Shown here one piece after another: positions 53,897 through 64,000 of a DNA stretch of 64,000 nucleotides. This DNA comes from Cepaea nemoralis. Lineage: Eukaryota; Mollusca; Gastropoda; Stylommatophora; Helicidae. The position numbers and the translations under genes are program-made. Position 1 is the first letter of the stretch. The number at the start of each line of letters is the position of its first letter. Under the pieces are notes generated by a model, which saw nothing but the letters and a program-made list of their open reading frames with translations, searched no databases and had not been told where the DNA came from. Location of the stretch: the NCBI GenBank assembly GCA_014155875.1, contig JACEFZ010021394.1, positions 1-64,000 of the forward strand, read 5' to 3'.

Positions 53897-55622
53897 TTAG
53901 TTGAGTTGAGTTGAGTTAGGAACCGACATCACTGCGCTCAGGACATTCCCATATATGCTCCGTCTCCTCATTCAACGGCCAGCGAAGAGTCATACTACTA
54001 ATCGTTCCCACCCCTATCTGATTTAAAGTTCTCCTGGTCTTCCCTCTCAGTTTTAAGATTCTTCCAGAACCCCTACCGATCCCCGCAATCTCATTATTTC
54101 CACATGCGGGTTCTCAGTCTGTTCCCCCGCCTTCCCCACCTGGTCCCAAAATCGCATAACCACCTCCTCCTTGTCCATAGGCAATCTACCACCAAGAGGT
54201 GAATTCCCTGCCAGCCTATCAGTCTGTTCATTCCCCCGCACCCCCGCATGGCCAGGGCAAAATATCCATACAATTCTCACAATCTGTCACCTCTGAAGCG
54301 ACGATAGCCATTCTACGCGACACATTCCTTTCTCCACCATACTAAGCATACTCCTCGAACCCTTAATGAATACAATGTGTGTTGCAATAGTTTCCTCTAA
54401 CCAACGGAATGCCGCTGTTACTGCTTCCACCTCCATGCTCATGTTGGAGGTCGTAGTCTCATATGTCAGACTCTCCTTTTTCAAGACTCGTCCATTAGCC
54501 TTTGCAAAAATACTCCAATATGTCTGTTTCTCACCACTGACCCATCGGTTTAAATGACAATGTCACCTTGATTTGTGTTACTCTGGATCAGTTGTTGCAC
54601 TTCAAACTCAGTGCGACCAGCTGCCCATTCTCTGCACTCACGACCCAGTGTTACCATTACACTGTGCCAGTCCTTCATGTCTTCCGGAACTTCAACCCAC
54701 TCTTGTTCACGATTGGTTGTCTCCAGATCACACACCTGACGTATAGATATTTCTGCCTGTGCCATCCAGGACCTGCATCATCATAGTCTATGGCCCTTGA
54801 CCATATCCATGGCTTCATGCAGGGGATGATCCCTATCTGCAAAAACTCTCAAGTACAATTTGGCCTGAAGGACCCTATGCCTATCCGTCATTGTTGGTAG
54901 CGTCAGGATATGTCTCATACATATAATTGGTGTGTCTTTTGTGCACCCCAGGATTACCCGCATGGCAGCATTCTGTATGCGCTCCAACTTGTCAAGCTGG
55001 CCCTTTAATACTGCCAGCAGACCCAAAATATACTCAATGACAGAAATTATTAACTGCTGAAAAGCCTGTAAAGCATCCTCTGATCTACCCCGGTTGCTGC
55101 CATCGCTCTCAATGCATTAAGTCCCCTACCAGCCTTCTCCACCAAAGCCTCTACATGATCCTGAAAAGACAAACACCTGTCAAAGGTGATACCCAAGTAC
55201 TTCAATTTACTCTCTCTACTAAGAGGACATCCATTCAACATAATACCTGGGACATCTGCCTTGACGATCCGGTTATCCAGGGAGTACCACACAACCGAAG
55301 CCTTGTCCGGGTTTATAACGGCCCCTGCATCCCTACACCACTCTGCCACCCTGTTTACTCACACCTGTAAGTCTTTCGCCAAACTGCCCCTGTTTCTGCC
55401 CTGCCTGTACACCAGCACATCATCTGCAAATGTCAAGATTCTACCCACACCTGGTGTCTCAAAAGCTGTGATTCTGCTGGTGCAGACATAAAAGAGCACT
55501 GGCGACATAGCAGATCCCTGTGGCAACCCAGGTGTAATAGTACAGGGGTCAGAAGACCAGGAACCCATGTGCAGTGCTGTTCTGATTTCTTGACAGATGA
55601 GAATGATGCCACTTGACATGAT
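53897..55622 (-). pseudogene. I-type LINE: RT C-terminal part, RNase H and 3' end
   Basis: Minus strand, 5' to 3'. RT motif B (GLPQGSAMSPVLF) and motif C (LTFADDVLVYRQG) lie in 55,619-55,359. The thumb (NPDKASVVWYSL, SRESKLKYLGITFD, 55,349-55,050), the linker (LDKLERIQNAAMRVILGCTK, 55,026-54,781) and EISIRQVCDLETTN to 54,550 follow. RNase H is seen as TTTSNMSMEVEAVTAAFRWL (54,484-54,287, with the Glu) and FCPGHAGVRGNEQTDRLAG (54,280 onward). The C-terminus is MRLRGSVGVLEE..KTRRTL, running to 53,917, then a GAGTT tail at 53,897-53,917. Several frame breaks. Confidence 0.88.
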
Positions 55623-56679
55623 AATTTGCAGGATACCTCTCTTACACTAAGGCGTCACATCCACACAGGACATTCTGGTTTAGGCTGCATCTGAAACACT
55701 TAAGTACGTTTCTGCGCTTCATAGTAGCACTGGATAACGCAGGAAATTTCTGTTGTAATAAGTCTGAATTGTTTGTGGATGCCAACAAAGTGGCATCATA
55801 CATGAACAATTTCACCATTGAATGGGCTCTGGCAGCTGAAGCGTGTTCCATGTATGTCGCTGGAGGTAGATATGTAACCTTACAGCAGCTTATCGCACAG
55901 ATATCAGATTATATCTTAATGTGTTGTCGTGCCCCAATAGCTGTGAATGGTGACTCCAGGGAACGATGAAATCTACCTTCAGTGCTGATGATAAAATTCT
56001 GGATATGTACACACACCCAAAGATATGCCCGGATGTCTATATTAGTCCCATGATGCTGTGTAAGGTCTGGCACGCAGCTTTCAACTCATGGGTGAGATGA
56101 TTGCGTATTCCACTTTCGTGAAGTGCAAGCTTCGGGTCATGGAAGAGTTCATGCAGTTATTAATAGAAGTGAAGACAACAGAATTGCAGAAAAGGATGCA
56201 TCAGCAAGTGACTCACAGTCACATGAAACTTCCAGGCAACTTTTTCTGACCTCGTCTCGCTCAGGAGATCGCCGGCATGACACGGTGGTGAGATTTAAAT
56301 GGACTACAGCAATTGTGGAGATGGAGTTTTACCAACAGGAAAAACACCGGACAGTTACTCAACATGAGCTCTGGCAGCTGAAGTGTGTTCCGTGTGTGTC
56401 GTTGGAAGTATAAATGTAGCTTATGAACAGTTTATGGTGACCATTCTAAGAGAAAAGCGACACGACGTTGCCATCTGAGCTTTCTTCACGCACTAACACA
56501 GTGTTGATCAGTTACTTTAGCGATGTATTTATTGTATTATATACTATTTGATAGATATTGTGTGAAATTGTTTTTGTTCCCCGTATACATTCATCTAATG
56601 TGTTCGCCAGAAATGATTCGCTAGAACCTCTTGCCCCCGGTTAGATATGGCCCATTAGCTATTACAGCGGCAAATCTAG
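55623..56679. repeat. unassigned sequence with a diverged internal duplication
   Basis: GGCTCTGGCAGCTGAAGCGT plus GTTCCATGTATGTCGCTGGA (55,824-55,865) recurs as GAGCTCTGGCAGCTGAAGTG plus TGTTCCGTGTGTGTCGTTGG (56,367-56,406). No domain is recognised in the ORFs. It lies between two LINE halves that face away from each other. Confidence 0.5.
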
Positions 56680-58645
56680 GAGATGGAAAACTCCGATTAT
56701 AAACCCCACAAGTTTAAGGTGGACCGACGTGCCGAGGACTGAATGGCCACGGGCGAGCTGGTCGCGAACGTGGAACGGCTGGTATGCGGGCGGGGTGGCG
56801 CCAGGCGTATGGACTCCTGAGGGACATCCCCTCCCCTTCCCTAGCAGGCAGGCTCTACTTGGGCGACCGGATAGTTCCTGCCTTTAAATCAAACCAAATA
56901 TGGAAAATAAAAAGAATTATCGCCGAAGCAACGGAGTACGTACTTTGTGCTCGATCCTTTGACAACGACCAGCGGGGAGAAAATGAAGCGGAGGAGAAGA
57001 GGTAGGGGAGGGGGGAAGGCAAAAGAGGGCTGGAGCCAGAAGGCGTAGGAAGAAAACTGAGCGTTTGGGGCTAAAAAATGTACGGATTGGGTATTGGAAT
57101 TGATGCAGTGTAAAGGTATGAGGACCAATATTGGAGAAATTTGTCTACGATTTTGATGTCCTGATGTTACAAGAACTGAAGACAAACTCTTTAAAGCGCC
57201 CTGGCTAAACATGTTATATTAACTCAACCTTGTAGGAAGACATGGGCAGGCTCTGTTGATCAAGGACGGTTTACAGCATTCAAAACTGGATATGAGTGGG
57301 TGGGGTCAGGAGAGTAAAGAGGTGCAGGGAATGCAGATAAAAATTGGACGATACAGTTGGAACCTAATAAATATATATGTAAGTGAGGAATCTTGCATAA
57401 GCAGAGAGAGTTGGGACTGGTTGAAAGGTTCAGTGGATACCCCTGGTACAAGGTATCTAATATGTGGTGACTTCAATGCCCGCGCCAAGGAGTCGGACAG
57501 GTCGGGAGAGAACAGACAGGGTACTGCTCTTACTGAGGCCTTGCTTGAGACGGATGTTGTCTGTTTACACGACGGGGCACCCACTAGCCTAGCAATGTGA
57601 CCGGGGGACCCTGACATGGCCATAGACCCGGCACTTGTATCCAAAGAGGCGGCATCAGACATAAATGCAGTGTCCTTGGGGACGATGGAAGCGACCACCT
57701 CCCTTGTTCTGTGCGGATACCTAAGTCCAGCATAGTTAGGGCTATAAGAGCCCGCAGGGCATTCAGTCATGATTGCGACCGCTCTTTGCTCTTCGGGCGG
57801 CTGAGATCACAGGGAAGATCTAAACCAACAAGAGTAATCTTCACCCAACCACCATGGTGGACACCAAAGGTGGAGAATTCATGGAGGGAAAAGAGGGTGG
57901 TCATAAGGAATAGGCAGAGGGTGCGGAGAGCAACCAATTCAGCTGACACAGAATTGAAGGAAGCTGAAAGATTTTGTTTTTTTTTTAAAGCAAAGGTGCA
58001 GGATTTTAAATTCTAGGCAGCAGAGGCAAAAAAGATGAAGTGGGAACAGTTTATCATTGAAGTCGGTGGGGATGTGACATTGGGTAAATTCTGGAGGCTG
58101 CACCGCAGATGAAGAGACAGGCGATGCCTGGTACACATAGTACTGTTTATGATGATAACAATCAACCTATGACAACTTACCAGGACAAAGGGGAGGCTTT
58201 TCTTGCACGATTTTTAACACAGACGGATCAGCAAGATAGAGTTATTAGAGATATGGTAAGAAAAACCTTGTCACGGGTCACTAGGAAGGAGGACTGTGAG
58301 ATTAAGGTGGAGAATATTAGACGGGTACTGAAGTGTGCTAAAGACACTACCTGGATGGGCCCAGATGGGGTGAGGTACACCCATATGAGTAACTTGAATG
58401 ATGGGGACTTGGAGGAGATCGCTCTTTATTTCAACCTAAGCATCAATACGGCGGAAATACCACATGATTGGCTGCATAGATACCTGGTCCCACTCCCAAT
58501 GCCAGGCAAAGATCACTCCAGACTAATGGATACCGAATCATAGCCTTGCAAACCACGTATGGCAAAGTCCTCGAAAAGATAGTAGCACGCAGGCTGCAGC
58601 GACATTTATATTTATACGTGGGAATAAAACTCGGGATAATGAATG
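56680..58645 (+). pseudogene. I-type LINE 5' half: endonuclease and RT start
   Basis: GC-richer leader (56,680-57,000). The APE-type endonuclease is split among frames: VRIGYWN and LMLQELKTN (57,070-57,195, catalytic Glu), then LICGDFNARAKES (57,455-57,495) and GSDHLP (57,688-57,705). The linker (TQPPWWTPKVENSWREKRVV, 57,840-57,900) leads to the RT N-terminus (DTTWMGPDGVRYTHMSNLND, 58,345-58,405; ALQTTYGKVLEKI, 58,545-58,580, in another frame). It ends at about 58,645 before RT motifs A-C. Frame breaks occur at about 57,050, 57,230, 57,598, 58,015 and 58,525. Confidence 0.87.
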
Positions 58646-58649
58646 GCAT

Positions 58650-58760
58650 TTAGCTGTATACCCTTACAGTTTACCGCATTGAACTCCTTCATTTATTGCC
58701 TGTTTGTTATTTTTCCGTTCAGTAGTGTGTCATTGCTTTCTGAACGGCCGGAGCTCATAC
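58650..58760 (-). mobile_element. SINE family A fragment
   Basis: ATACCCTTACAGTTTACC-like start, then TTCAGTAGTGTGTCATTGCT and TTCTGAACGGCCGGAGCTCA: the inverse of the AGCAATGGCAAACTACTGAA block. The middle is missing. Confidence 0.65.
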
Positions 58761-61625
58761 CTTTGTTAAGATCAACGCAAAGCGATTGTGACAAAACGTC
58801 AGTGGCCCATGTCCTCAGGCCTTCTTTGGGTTTGGGTAAACAGAGGGAAACAGCTTTCTGGAACCCTCAGTTCTCTTATTTGCTCAATCACCATGGAAGA
58901 TAGTTCTCTGGGATACTTTAACAACACGATCTTTTTAATAGAACGATTAGATATATGTCTTGTCTTGGGGGAAAACCCGATAGGGCGCCTTGCACCAAAT
59001 ACACACGGGTTCAACTTCTGGGGAAAACAATGTCCGTTTAATCAAGTATGATGTGTAGACTGCCTCATGTCTATTTGACACTTCAAAGAGTGCGACAAAT
59101 GAAGCACAGCATGCTGATGGTTGACTGAAAGGTAATAGGGGGGTTTATTTAATACTGCTAGACCTTGGTCTATAAAGCTAACTGGTTGTCTCGACTGGTG
59201 AGACGAATTGGCTAAACGGCAGTCTTGCCATATTGGTAGTGGGTTGACCGTTGGCCAATCTAGCTAAGCGTTTTGTTCTTGGCATTGCCTGGGAACGAAT
59301 CTGAGCAATATAGCTCCCCAGATGAATTCGCTTGTTCTTGGCGGCAGATGGGCGGGTGCTATCTTTCTTCCTACGGCCTGAACTCGGCATAGTAGCATCT
59401 CTCATTGAAATATAAACACAATATATATACAGTATGCCGGAAAGGGGGGAGGGCTCCGTGGGGACAGTTTCCACCCATCTATCTTCTTGAGCCGGAAGAG
59501 GCTATCCACTGTGTTATCTCTTTCGTCTGTCAGCCGATGGGGTGGCCAGGTGGACTGAATGGTTACTGGTCGATAGGATGATGTCGGGGATAGAAATAAA
59601 CTTCTTTATCTCACTGAGAGAACCTGAACTCCTCTGAATCTACGTGTTATGTGAGGCACTGTCGGTACATTGCGGCGACAGCTCAGACAAGAGCAGCGGC
59701 CGGAAGGGGTAGTATCTTCTTTCCTATTCTTGCTGGGATTGGGGAACAACACTTCTTTGATTATTCACACAAAACAATAAGAGCTTTGTCGTGTGAAAGA
59801 GAGGGTTTGCCAGTGAGAGAGAGAGGCCGGGAAACGAATGTGCCCAATAAGAATAAAGGCTTGGTATGAGTGTGGAGAGTGAGTCTTGTAGGCAAAAAGT
59901 ACCTAGGGTCAAACGACAAGACTTCGTCAAGCTAAAGGCCTAGTCTAGAAAAGACGCCGCCAATCCAGGACCTCTTGTCAGGTCAGGCTAATTCACGCAG
60001 GTCTGGTAAAGAAATATATATCTATTAATATTATATATTTTGTTGATAGCAGCTGATGTGCTGAGACCATTAGGAGTCTCCATGTCGGCTGTACCAGAAG
60101 TTTAGGCTGGAGACTCTCACAAATGTTTATCCTTTACAGGGTCCTTCCTTTTTGAAAGTAAGAACAGAGCTGAAGGTCTCGACAGGGCTATACGCAGAAA
60201 GTATGTTGAAGACGAGGCCATGTCAAGTTTTGGGCCATACCAGGCCGAGGGTATGATCTCTACCAGATAGAGCCACAGCTGGCCCGAAAGAATGACCATC
60301 AGTCTTTCCAACACCTCGCCAGTCATCTCGATACGCTAGGATCGAGTCAGTTTGTATTCGGGACTGGACCCCACCTAAATATCAGACCCACACATCCTTG
60401 TCTGAGACAGTGAAGGATACCTACCCAATTCCCGCTCAGGAACTATTTCCCTTTGTAGGAACTTTTACTTAGCATTGTGACCAGGGATCACAGGACATTT
60501 TCCCACGAACATTAGTCTGGTTCCACAGAGACCTGTTGCTAGCCCAACGTACCGGGAGGGAAAGCAAGGAGGACTTATGATTCGGTGAGCGATATGTGGA
60601 CAGAACGGACCTTGACTACAGCTTTGTCTATGATGTAAAGCCATGAGGCTCTGTGTCTGAGCTGAATTCTGTGTCCCGGTTTTGTCTGTTTAGAACTATC
60701 TGTTTTAACTGCCTTGGTGTTTTCCTGTGCTGTTCTTTATTAATTTAATAAATCACGTTTTAGTTTACTCCAACGATCACCGTGTTATCTATGGATCAGC
60801 CAGAAAGACACGTCAGGGAATAGGTCCCGAGGTCGAAAGAGAGAGTGACAGTGAGTCCGGGGAACGGAGGAGGGTTGGCAAGCAAAGACCTATCCCAGCC
60901 AGGGCTTTAGAAGATTATTTAAACATTGTGACAGGGCTATTTGGGACCCTCCACGTAGCTTGTTACAGCGATCTGCTCCCAAATCACCTGTGGCTTACTT
61001 CGAGCCCAGTGGTAGCCATTGTGACTGCGTTCACTACCTCTAAACCACAGGCGCCGACTGTGAATAAAACACACCATATTCTGAACATCAGGAGTTGTAC
61101 CCGGAAACCTGAACCGGGTATTGTGAACAAATAACACGAAAAGGTAAGAATAAAACGGTAAAGGGTAAAGTTCAAATCCTAGTTTGTTTTGAAAATTACC
61201 TTCCGGTGCAACTTCTCACTTTCAAGAACGATGACATTATACTAAAGCACGTTTTTACACGTGTAATTTAAATAATCAATTCCACGAGAGCGACTGTGAA
61301 GTGTCGTGACGTTTAGTGAAGACGTGAAAAGAGACTGCAGAGGTAATGTACAGACTCGAGTCTAAGAGCTGTGTTATTCAGGCGGTGTAAGCCTTCATAT
61401 TGTTCCACCATCAGTAGAAGAACTGGGTCTTAAAATATTGGACGCCTGGACTAGATCTTTAATAGTTTTGGCATACTGTCTAATGTTTGAGGGGTCCTCT
61501 TTAATAGGGGACCAGAGGGATCACTTACCATGGGAGAAGTTGACACCTTGGCCAGTCCACCGCTGTTCACAACTGATTTCTGAATTCTTAATAAGTTCGA
61601 GAAATTAGGCGTAGACAGTCAAAAC
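58761..61625. other. unassigned region, possibly a decayed LTR element
   Basis: No domain recognised. Conspicuous but unproven features are AATAAA motifs at about 60,746 and 61,062, a TATATA run at 59,421 and a GAGAG-rich stretch near 59,817. Minus-strand ORF 59,474-59,178 is basic (RRKKDSTRPSAAKNKRIHLG) but has no known family. I looked for paired terminal repeats and found none. Confidence 0.35.
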
Positions 61626-61629
61626 TTCT

Positions 61630-61850
61630 GGGTAACGTTTTGAGAACAAATAAACTAGAGAACATGGTGACAACTGGCAAGATGGAGGGGAAAAGAACAA
61701 GGAGAAGACAGAGAAGTAAATATCTGGATGGCTTGGTCTCGTGATATGGTCGAGACAAGAGCACGGAGCTGATTCACAACACTGGGGCTCGTATGAAATG
61801 GCGAAACATGATTGCCCACGGTTATCGGCATCGCACACGATGATGATAAA
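61630..61850 (+). pseudogene. RTE-like LINE C-terminus, old copy
   Basis: TAGAGAACATGGTGACAACT, GGCAAGATGGAGGGGAAAAG, AACACTGGGGCTCG and GCACACGATGATGAT follow the DNA of the ENIVT.GKIEGK...ATGATG terminus. No open frame remains. Confidence 0.6.
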
Positions 61851-61944
61851 TAAGTTAGAGCTGTTGATATTCTTCCGCGTAGTTCTTGGAATCCATACAG
61901 CATCTTTTACCTCTGCTAGTTGTCATTATCCCATGTCGCAGGAA

Positions 61945-62160
61945 CTTTCTAGTGGGCGAAAGGGTTAAGAATGCAATTCGTAATCCCGCATACCGCGTTC
62001 GAAATACAGCTGCGGGCATTTTGGAAGCAGGTCGCTTTGTGTTGGTTTTCAAACACTGGTATGAGGGCTAGTCGTCCAGAAGGCAATGGCAAAATACTGA
62101 AATTAAACTTGCCAAGAAATTATGAAAAGCCAAAAATGTTGAGGTTACCTGTATCTCCAG
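61945..62160 (+). mobile_element. SINE family A copy
   Basis: TAGTGGGCGAAAGGGTTAAG, ATGCAATTCGTAATCCCGCA, TACCGCGTTCGAAATACAGC (box B-like), CAGAAGGCAATGGCAAAATA and TTGCCAAGAAATTATG. The 3' end is decayed. Confidence 0.8.
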
Positions 62161-62499
62161 ATATTCACTTCTCATTTAAACCAAAAGAAAAAAAAAACAA
62201 AAACATGCAAAAGGGTTCAAAGGCAACTGGTTCGATTTCATTGCTTCGGGTTTCATCGCATATGGCTCCGTCTTCGTTCTGCAGAATGGTCTGCCGAAAA
62301 CATAACACAGGGCATGAACTTCGTAGCTCTAGCGACGACTTCCTTTGAATTGCGAAAATAATTTGCGCTAGTGAACCGAATGAAACATCTAATGGCAAAG
62401 GAAATGTGATTTATGAGGAAAATACAAAGATTACCAAGGACAGGCAGAAAAACCAATGAGCAAGTCCTACAAGAAACAATTAAAAACTGTAAACTAATT
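62161..62499. other. unassigned sequence
   Basis: An A-rich stretch at 62,183-62,203. No gene. Confidence 0.4.
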
Positions 62500-62760
62500 T
62501 AAGAAATTAGACAAAGACAGTCAATATTTGATGTTGTTGTGTGTTTTGTTTTTTGTGGCAAGTAATGAAAAGAAATAAACTACATAACTTAGTGAGAACT
62601 AGCAAGATTTAGGTTAAAAGAGGAAGTCAGAGGGTTAAATATCTAGATGGCTTGGACACATGAAATAATGGAAACAAAAACTCAGAGCTATTCCACGACT
62701 CTGGTGATCGTGAAAGGGGGAAAACATTCCCGCTCACACATTTCGGCATGGCACATGATG
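62500..62760 (+). pseudogene. RTE-like LINE C-terminus, old copy
   Basis: Parallel to 61,630-61,850: AACTACATAACTTAGTGAGA, ACTAGCAAGATTTAGG, CACGACTCTGGTGATCG and GGCATGGCACATGATGA. The two are more similar to each other than to the 53 kb copy and may be a duplication that includes the neighbouring SINE A copies. Confidence 0.6.
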
Positions 62761-62761
62761 A

Positions 62762-63003
62762 CTGCCGGCTCTGTGGCTTAAGGCTCACGAACGGGATTCG
62801 TAATCCCGCATACCACGCTGGAAACACAGCTGTGGGCAATTTGGAAGCAGACCTCCTGGCGCTGGTTTTCATTCAATGGTATGAATGCCGGTCATTCAGA
62901 AAGCAACTGCTAACTTACTGAACGTTAACTATCCAAAAATAAGAAAGAGCCAAACAAAATGCTGCGGTTGAATGCGACATCCTGTAAAGGATATGAAACT
63001 AAT
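62762..63003 (+). mobile_element. SINE family A copy
   Basis: TGCCGGCTCTGTGGCTTAAG, CGGGATTCGTAATCCCGCAT, GGAAACACAGCTGTGGGCAA, ATTCAGAAAGCAACTGCTAA and TGTAAAGGATATGAAACTAA. Confidence 0.85.
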
Positions 63004-63183
63004 GAACCGAGTGACGGAGTTCGAAAGCCAACTCACGGCTGTTGGAGAGCGACGAAGGCTGCTTGACCAAGTAACTACGGGAACCCCCTGCGCTTCTCAT
63101 GAATGGATGTTAGCAAAATATCAATGGAAAACTTGACAGCAGAAACAGATGCAAGCCAACGTTTCCACCAGTCTTTATCAACT

Positions 63184-63494
63184 GGGAGCCTTTGTGGCGT
63201 AGTGGCTAGACATTTGTCTGTCGACTCGGTGGTCAAGAGTTCGAACCGCATCTGGGCGGAATCAGATTTATAAAACAGACCTGAACTCCCAGGTCGACGC
63301 GGTCTAAAATAGCATTGATTTGGGAAGTAAAGTCGACCGTGTGATACTGAACACAGCACCCACCGAGTGCCGACAGTACATACAAATGTGGGTCTGGCAT
63401 TGTATATCCAATGCATGTAAAGGCGTCCTTTACTTTACTTTACTTTACTTTACTTTACTTTACTTTACTTTACTTTACTTTATTTTACTTTATC
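63184..63494 (+). mobile_element. SINE family B, best full-length copy
   Basis: Box A TGGCGTAGTGG (63,195-63,205) and box B GAGTTCGAACC (63,237-63,247). The body has GGTCGACGCGGTCTAAAATA, TTGGGAAGTAAAGTCGACC, GTGTGATACTGAACACAGCA, CCACCGAGTGCCGACAGTAC and ATTGTATATCCAATGCATG. The tail is a clean TTTAC repeat (63,427-63,494). This copy defines the family. Confidence 0.92.
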
Positions 63495-63915
63495 AACTAA
63501 CAACCATTTTAAAACAAGAATACTTAGCTAAAAAAAATGAAATGCCAAGAGCACACATCATCAAAATGTCTAACAGAAGTAGAATAAAATGAAAAGTGAC
63601 CAAAAAGCTTGTCTTTTGTCGTTAAGTGTGTAGTCAAAGAAAACTAGATGAATAAAAAAATATCTGCCGAACGGCGGGACGTACGCTAGTGCTAGCACAC
63701 GGCAAGCCACTTCAGGTTCACACTGTTTAGGGTAAACAAATACTGTCATCCACTTCAAATGATTCGTAAATGGAAATCCCTTATTTCAAGATTAAAAACA
63801 AATCACATTTCTAAGGTAGTTTTCACGGTAACTTCTGCGTTGTCATACAGACTGTGGCGGGCTAAGCAGGAAGCCTCTGTGTGATTTCATCAATGGGATG
63901 ATTATGGGATCAGAT
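63495..63915. other. unassigned sequence
   Basis: I see no gene here. Confidence 0.4.
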
Positions 63916-63916
63916 A

Positions 63917-64000
63917 CGTGGTAGCGAAGTGGCTAGGCACGGCTTCCGTGTCCAGCCGGTGGTAATGTGTTCGAATCCCCATGGAGACTTATTATTGAAA
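63917..64000 (+). mobile_element. SINE family B head, cut by the window end
   Basis: TACGTGGTAGCGAAGTGGCT (box A) and GTGTTCGAATCCCC (box B). The rest is outside the window. Confidence 0.75.

Noticed and set aside
59178..59474. Histone-like basic protein
   Set aside because: Basic composition only; no histone fold motif and no homologous block recognised.
58761..61625. Second LTR retrotransposon or solo LTR
   Set aside because: AATAAA and GTGTTATC words suggested one, but I found no paired ends, target duplication or coding motifs.

Overview
This 64 kb window is AT-rich eukaryotic DNA made almost entirely of repeats. I find no intact host gene, no canonical tRNA gene, no complete rRNA gene and no bacterial operon structure. 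The content suggests an invertebrate, with a mollusc as the best guess: several tRNA-headed SINE families, RTE-like and RNase H-bearing LINEs, mariner, pogo/Tigger and hAT DNA elements, and huge microsatellites. The taxon is inferred from repeat style, not proven.

Layout. 0.2-1 kb is an 86-bp/42-bp composite minisatellite. 1-7 kb holds degenerate SINE copies and unassigned sequence. 7.4-9 kb is an unclassified repeat split by a complete 1,320-bp mariner with TA target duplications and a frameshifted DD34D transposase; an uninterrupted paralogue of the host repeat lies at 13.7 kb. 9.9-15.4 kb is a decayed short-period satellite broken up by LINEs (one nested in another), SINEs and a 453-bp hAT MITE with a perfect 8-bp target duplication. 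16.1-16.9 kb is a mosaic of short 18S and 28S rRNA pieces. 17-31 kb holds LINE and SINE fragments, a 49-bp minisatellite beside a 0.6 kb TTC array, an 18-bp minisatellite, a CTA array and one unassigned candidate exon or ORF remnant on the minus strand (about 24.6-25.1 kb).

The centrepiece is 31,920-41,118. It is a full-length 9.2 kb Ty3/Gypsy-type LTR retrotransposon with 2.06-2.08 kb LTRs and an ATTAA target duplication, inserted into a 60-bp minisatellite. Its pol order is protease, integrase, reverse transcriptase, RNase H, so integrase precedes RT as in copia. This is the hallmark of the Gmr1-like group of Ty3/Gypsy. The coding part is broken by several stops and frameshifts.

42-64 kb holds another hAT copy, many LINE and SINE copies, a roughly 0.9 kb ACAT array, a second TTC array, a pogo/Tigger remnant that keeps only its DNA-binding ORF, and two halves of RNase H-type LINEs facing away from each other (53.9-55.6 kb minus, 56.7-58.6 kb plus).

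The elements interact as parasites and hosts. SINEs carry pol III boxes and depend on LINE machinery; one 5'-truncated SINE sits inside a LINE with a 10-bp target duplication. Nested insertions give a relative order of events. All coding regions recognised are transposon-derived and damaged.
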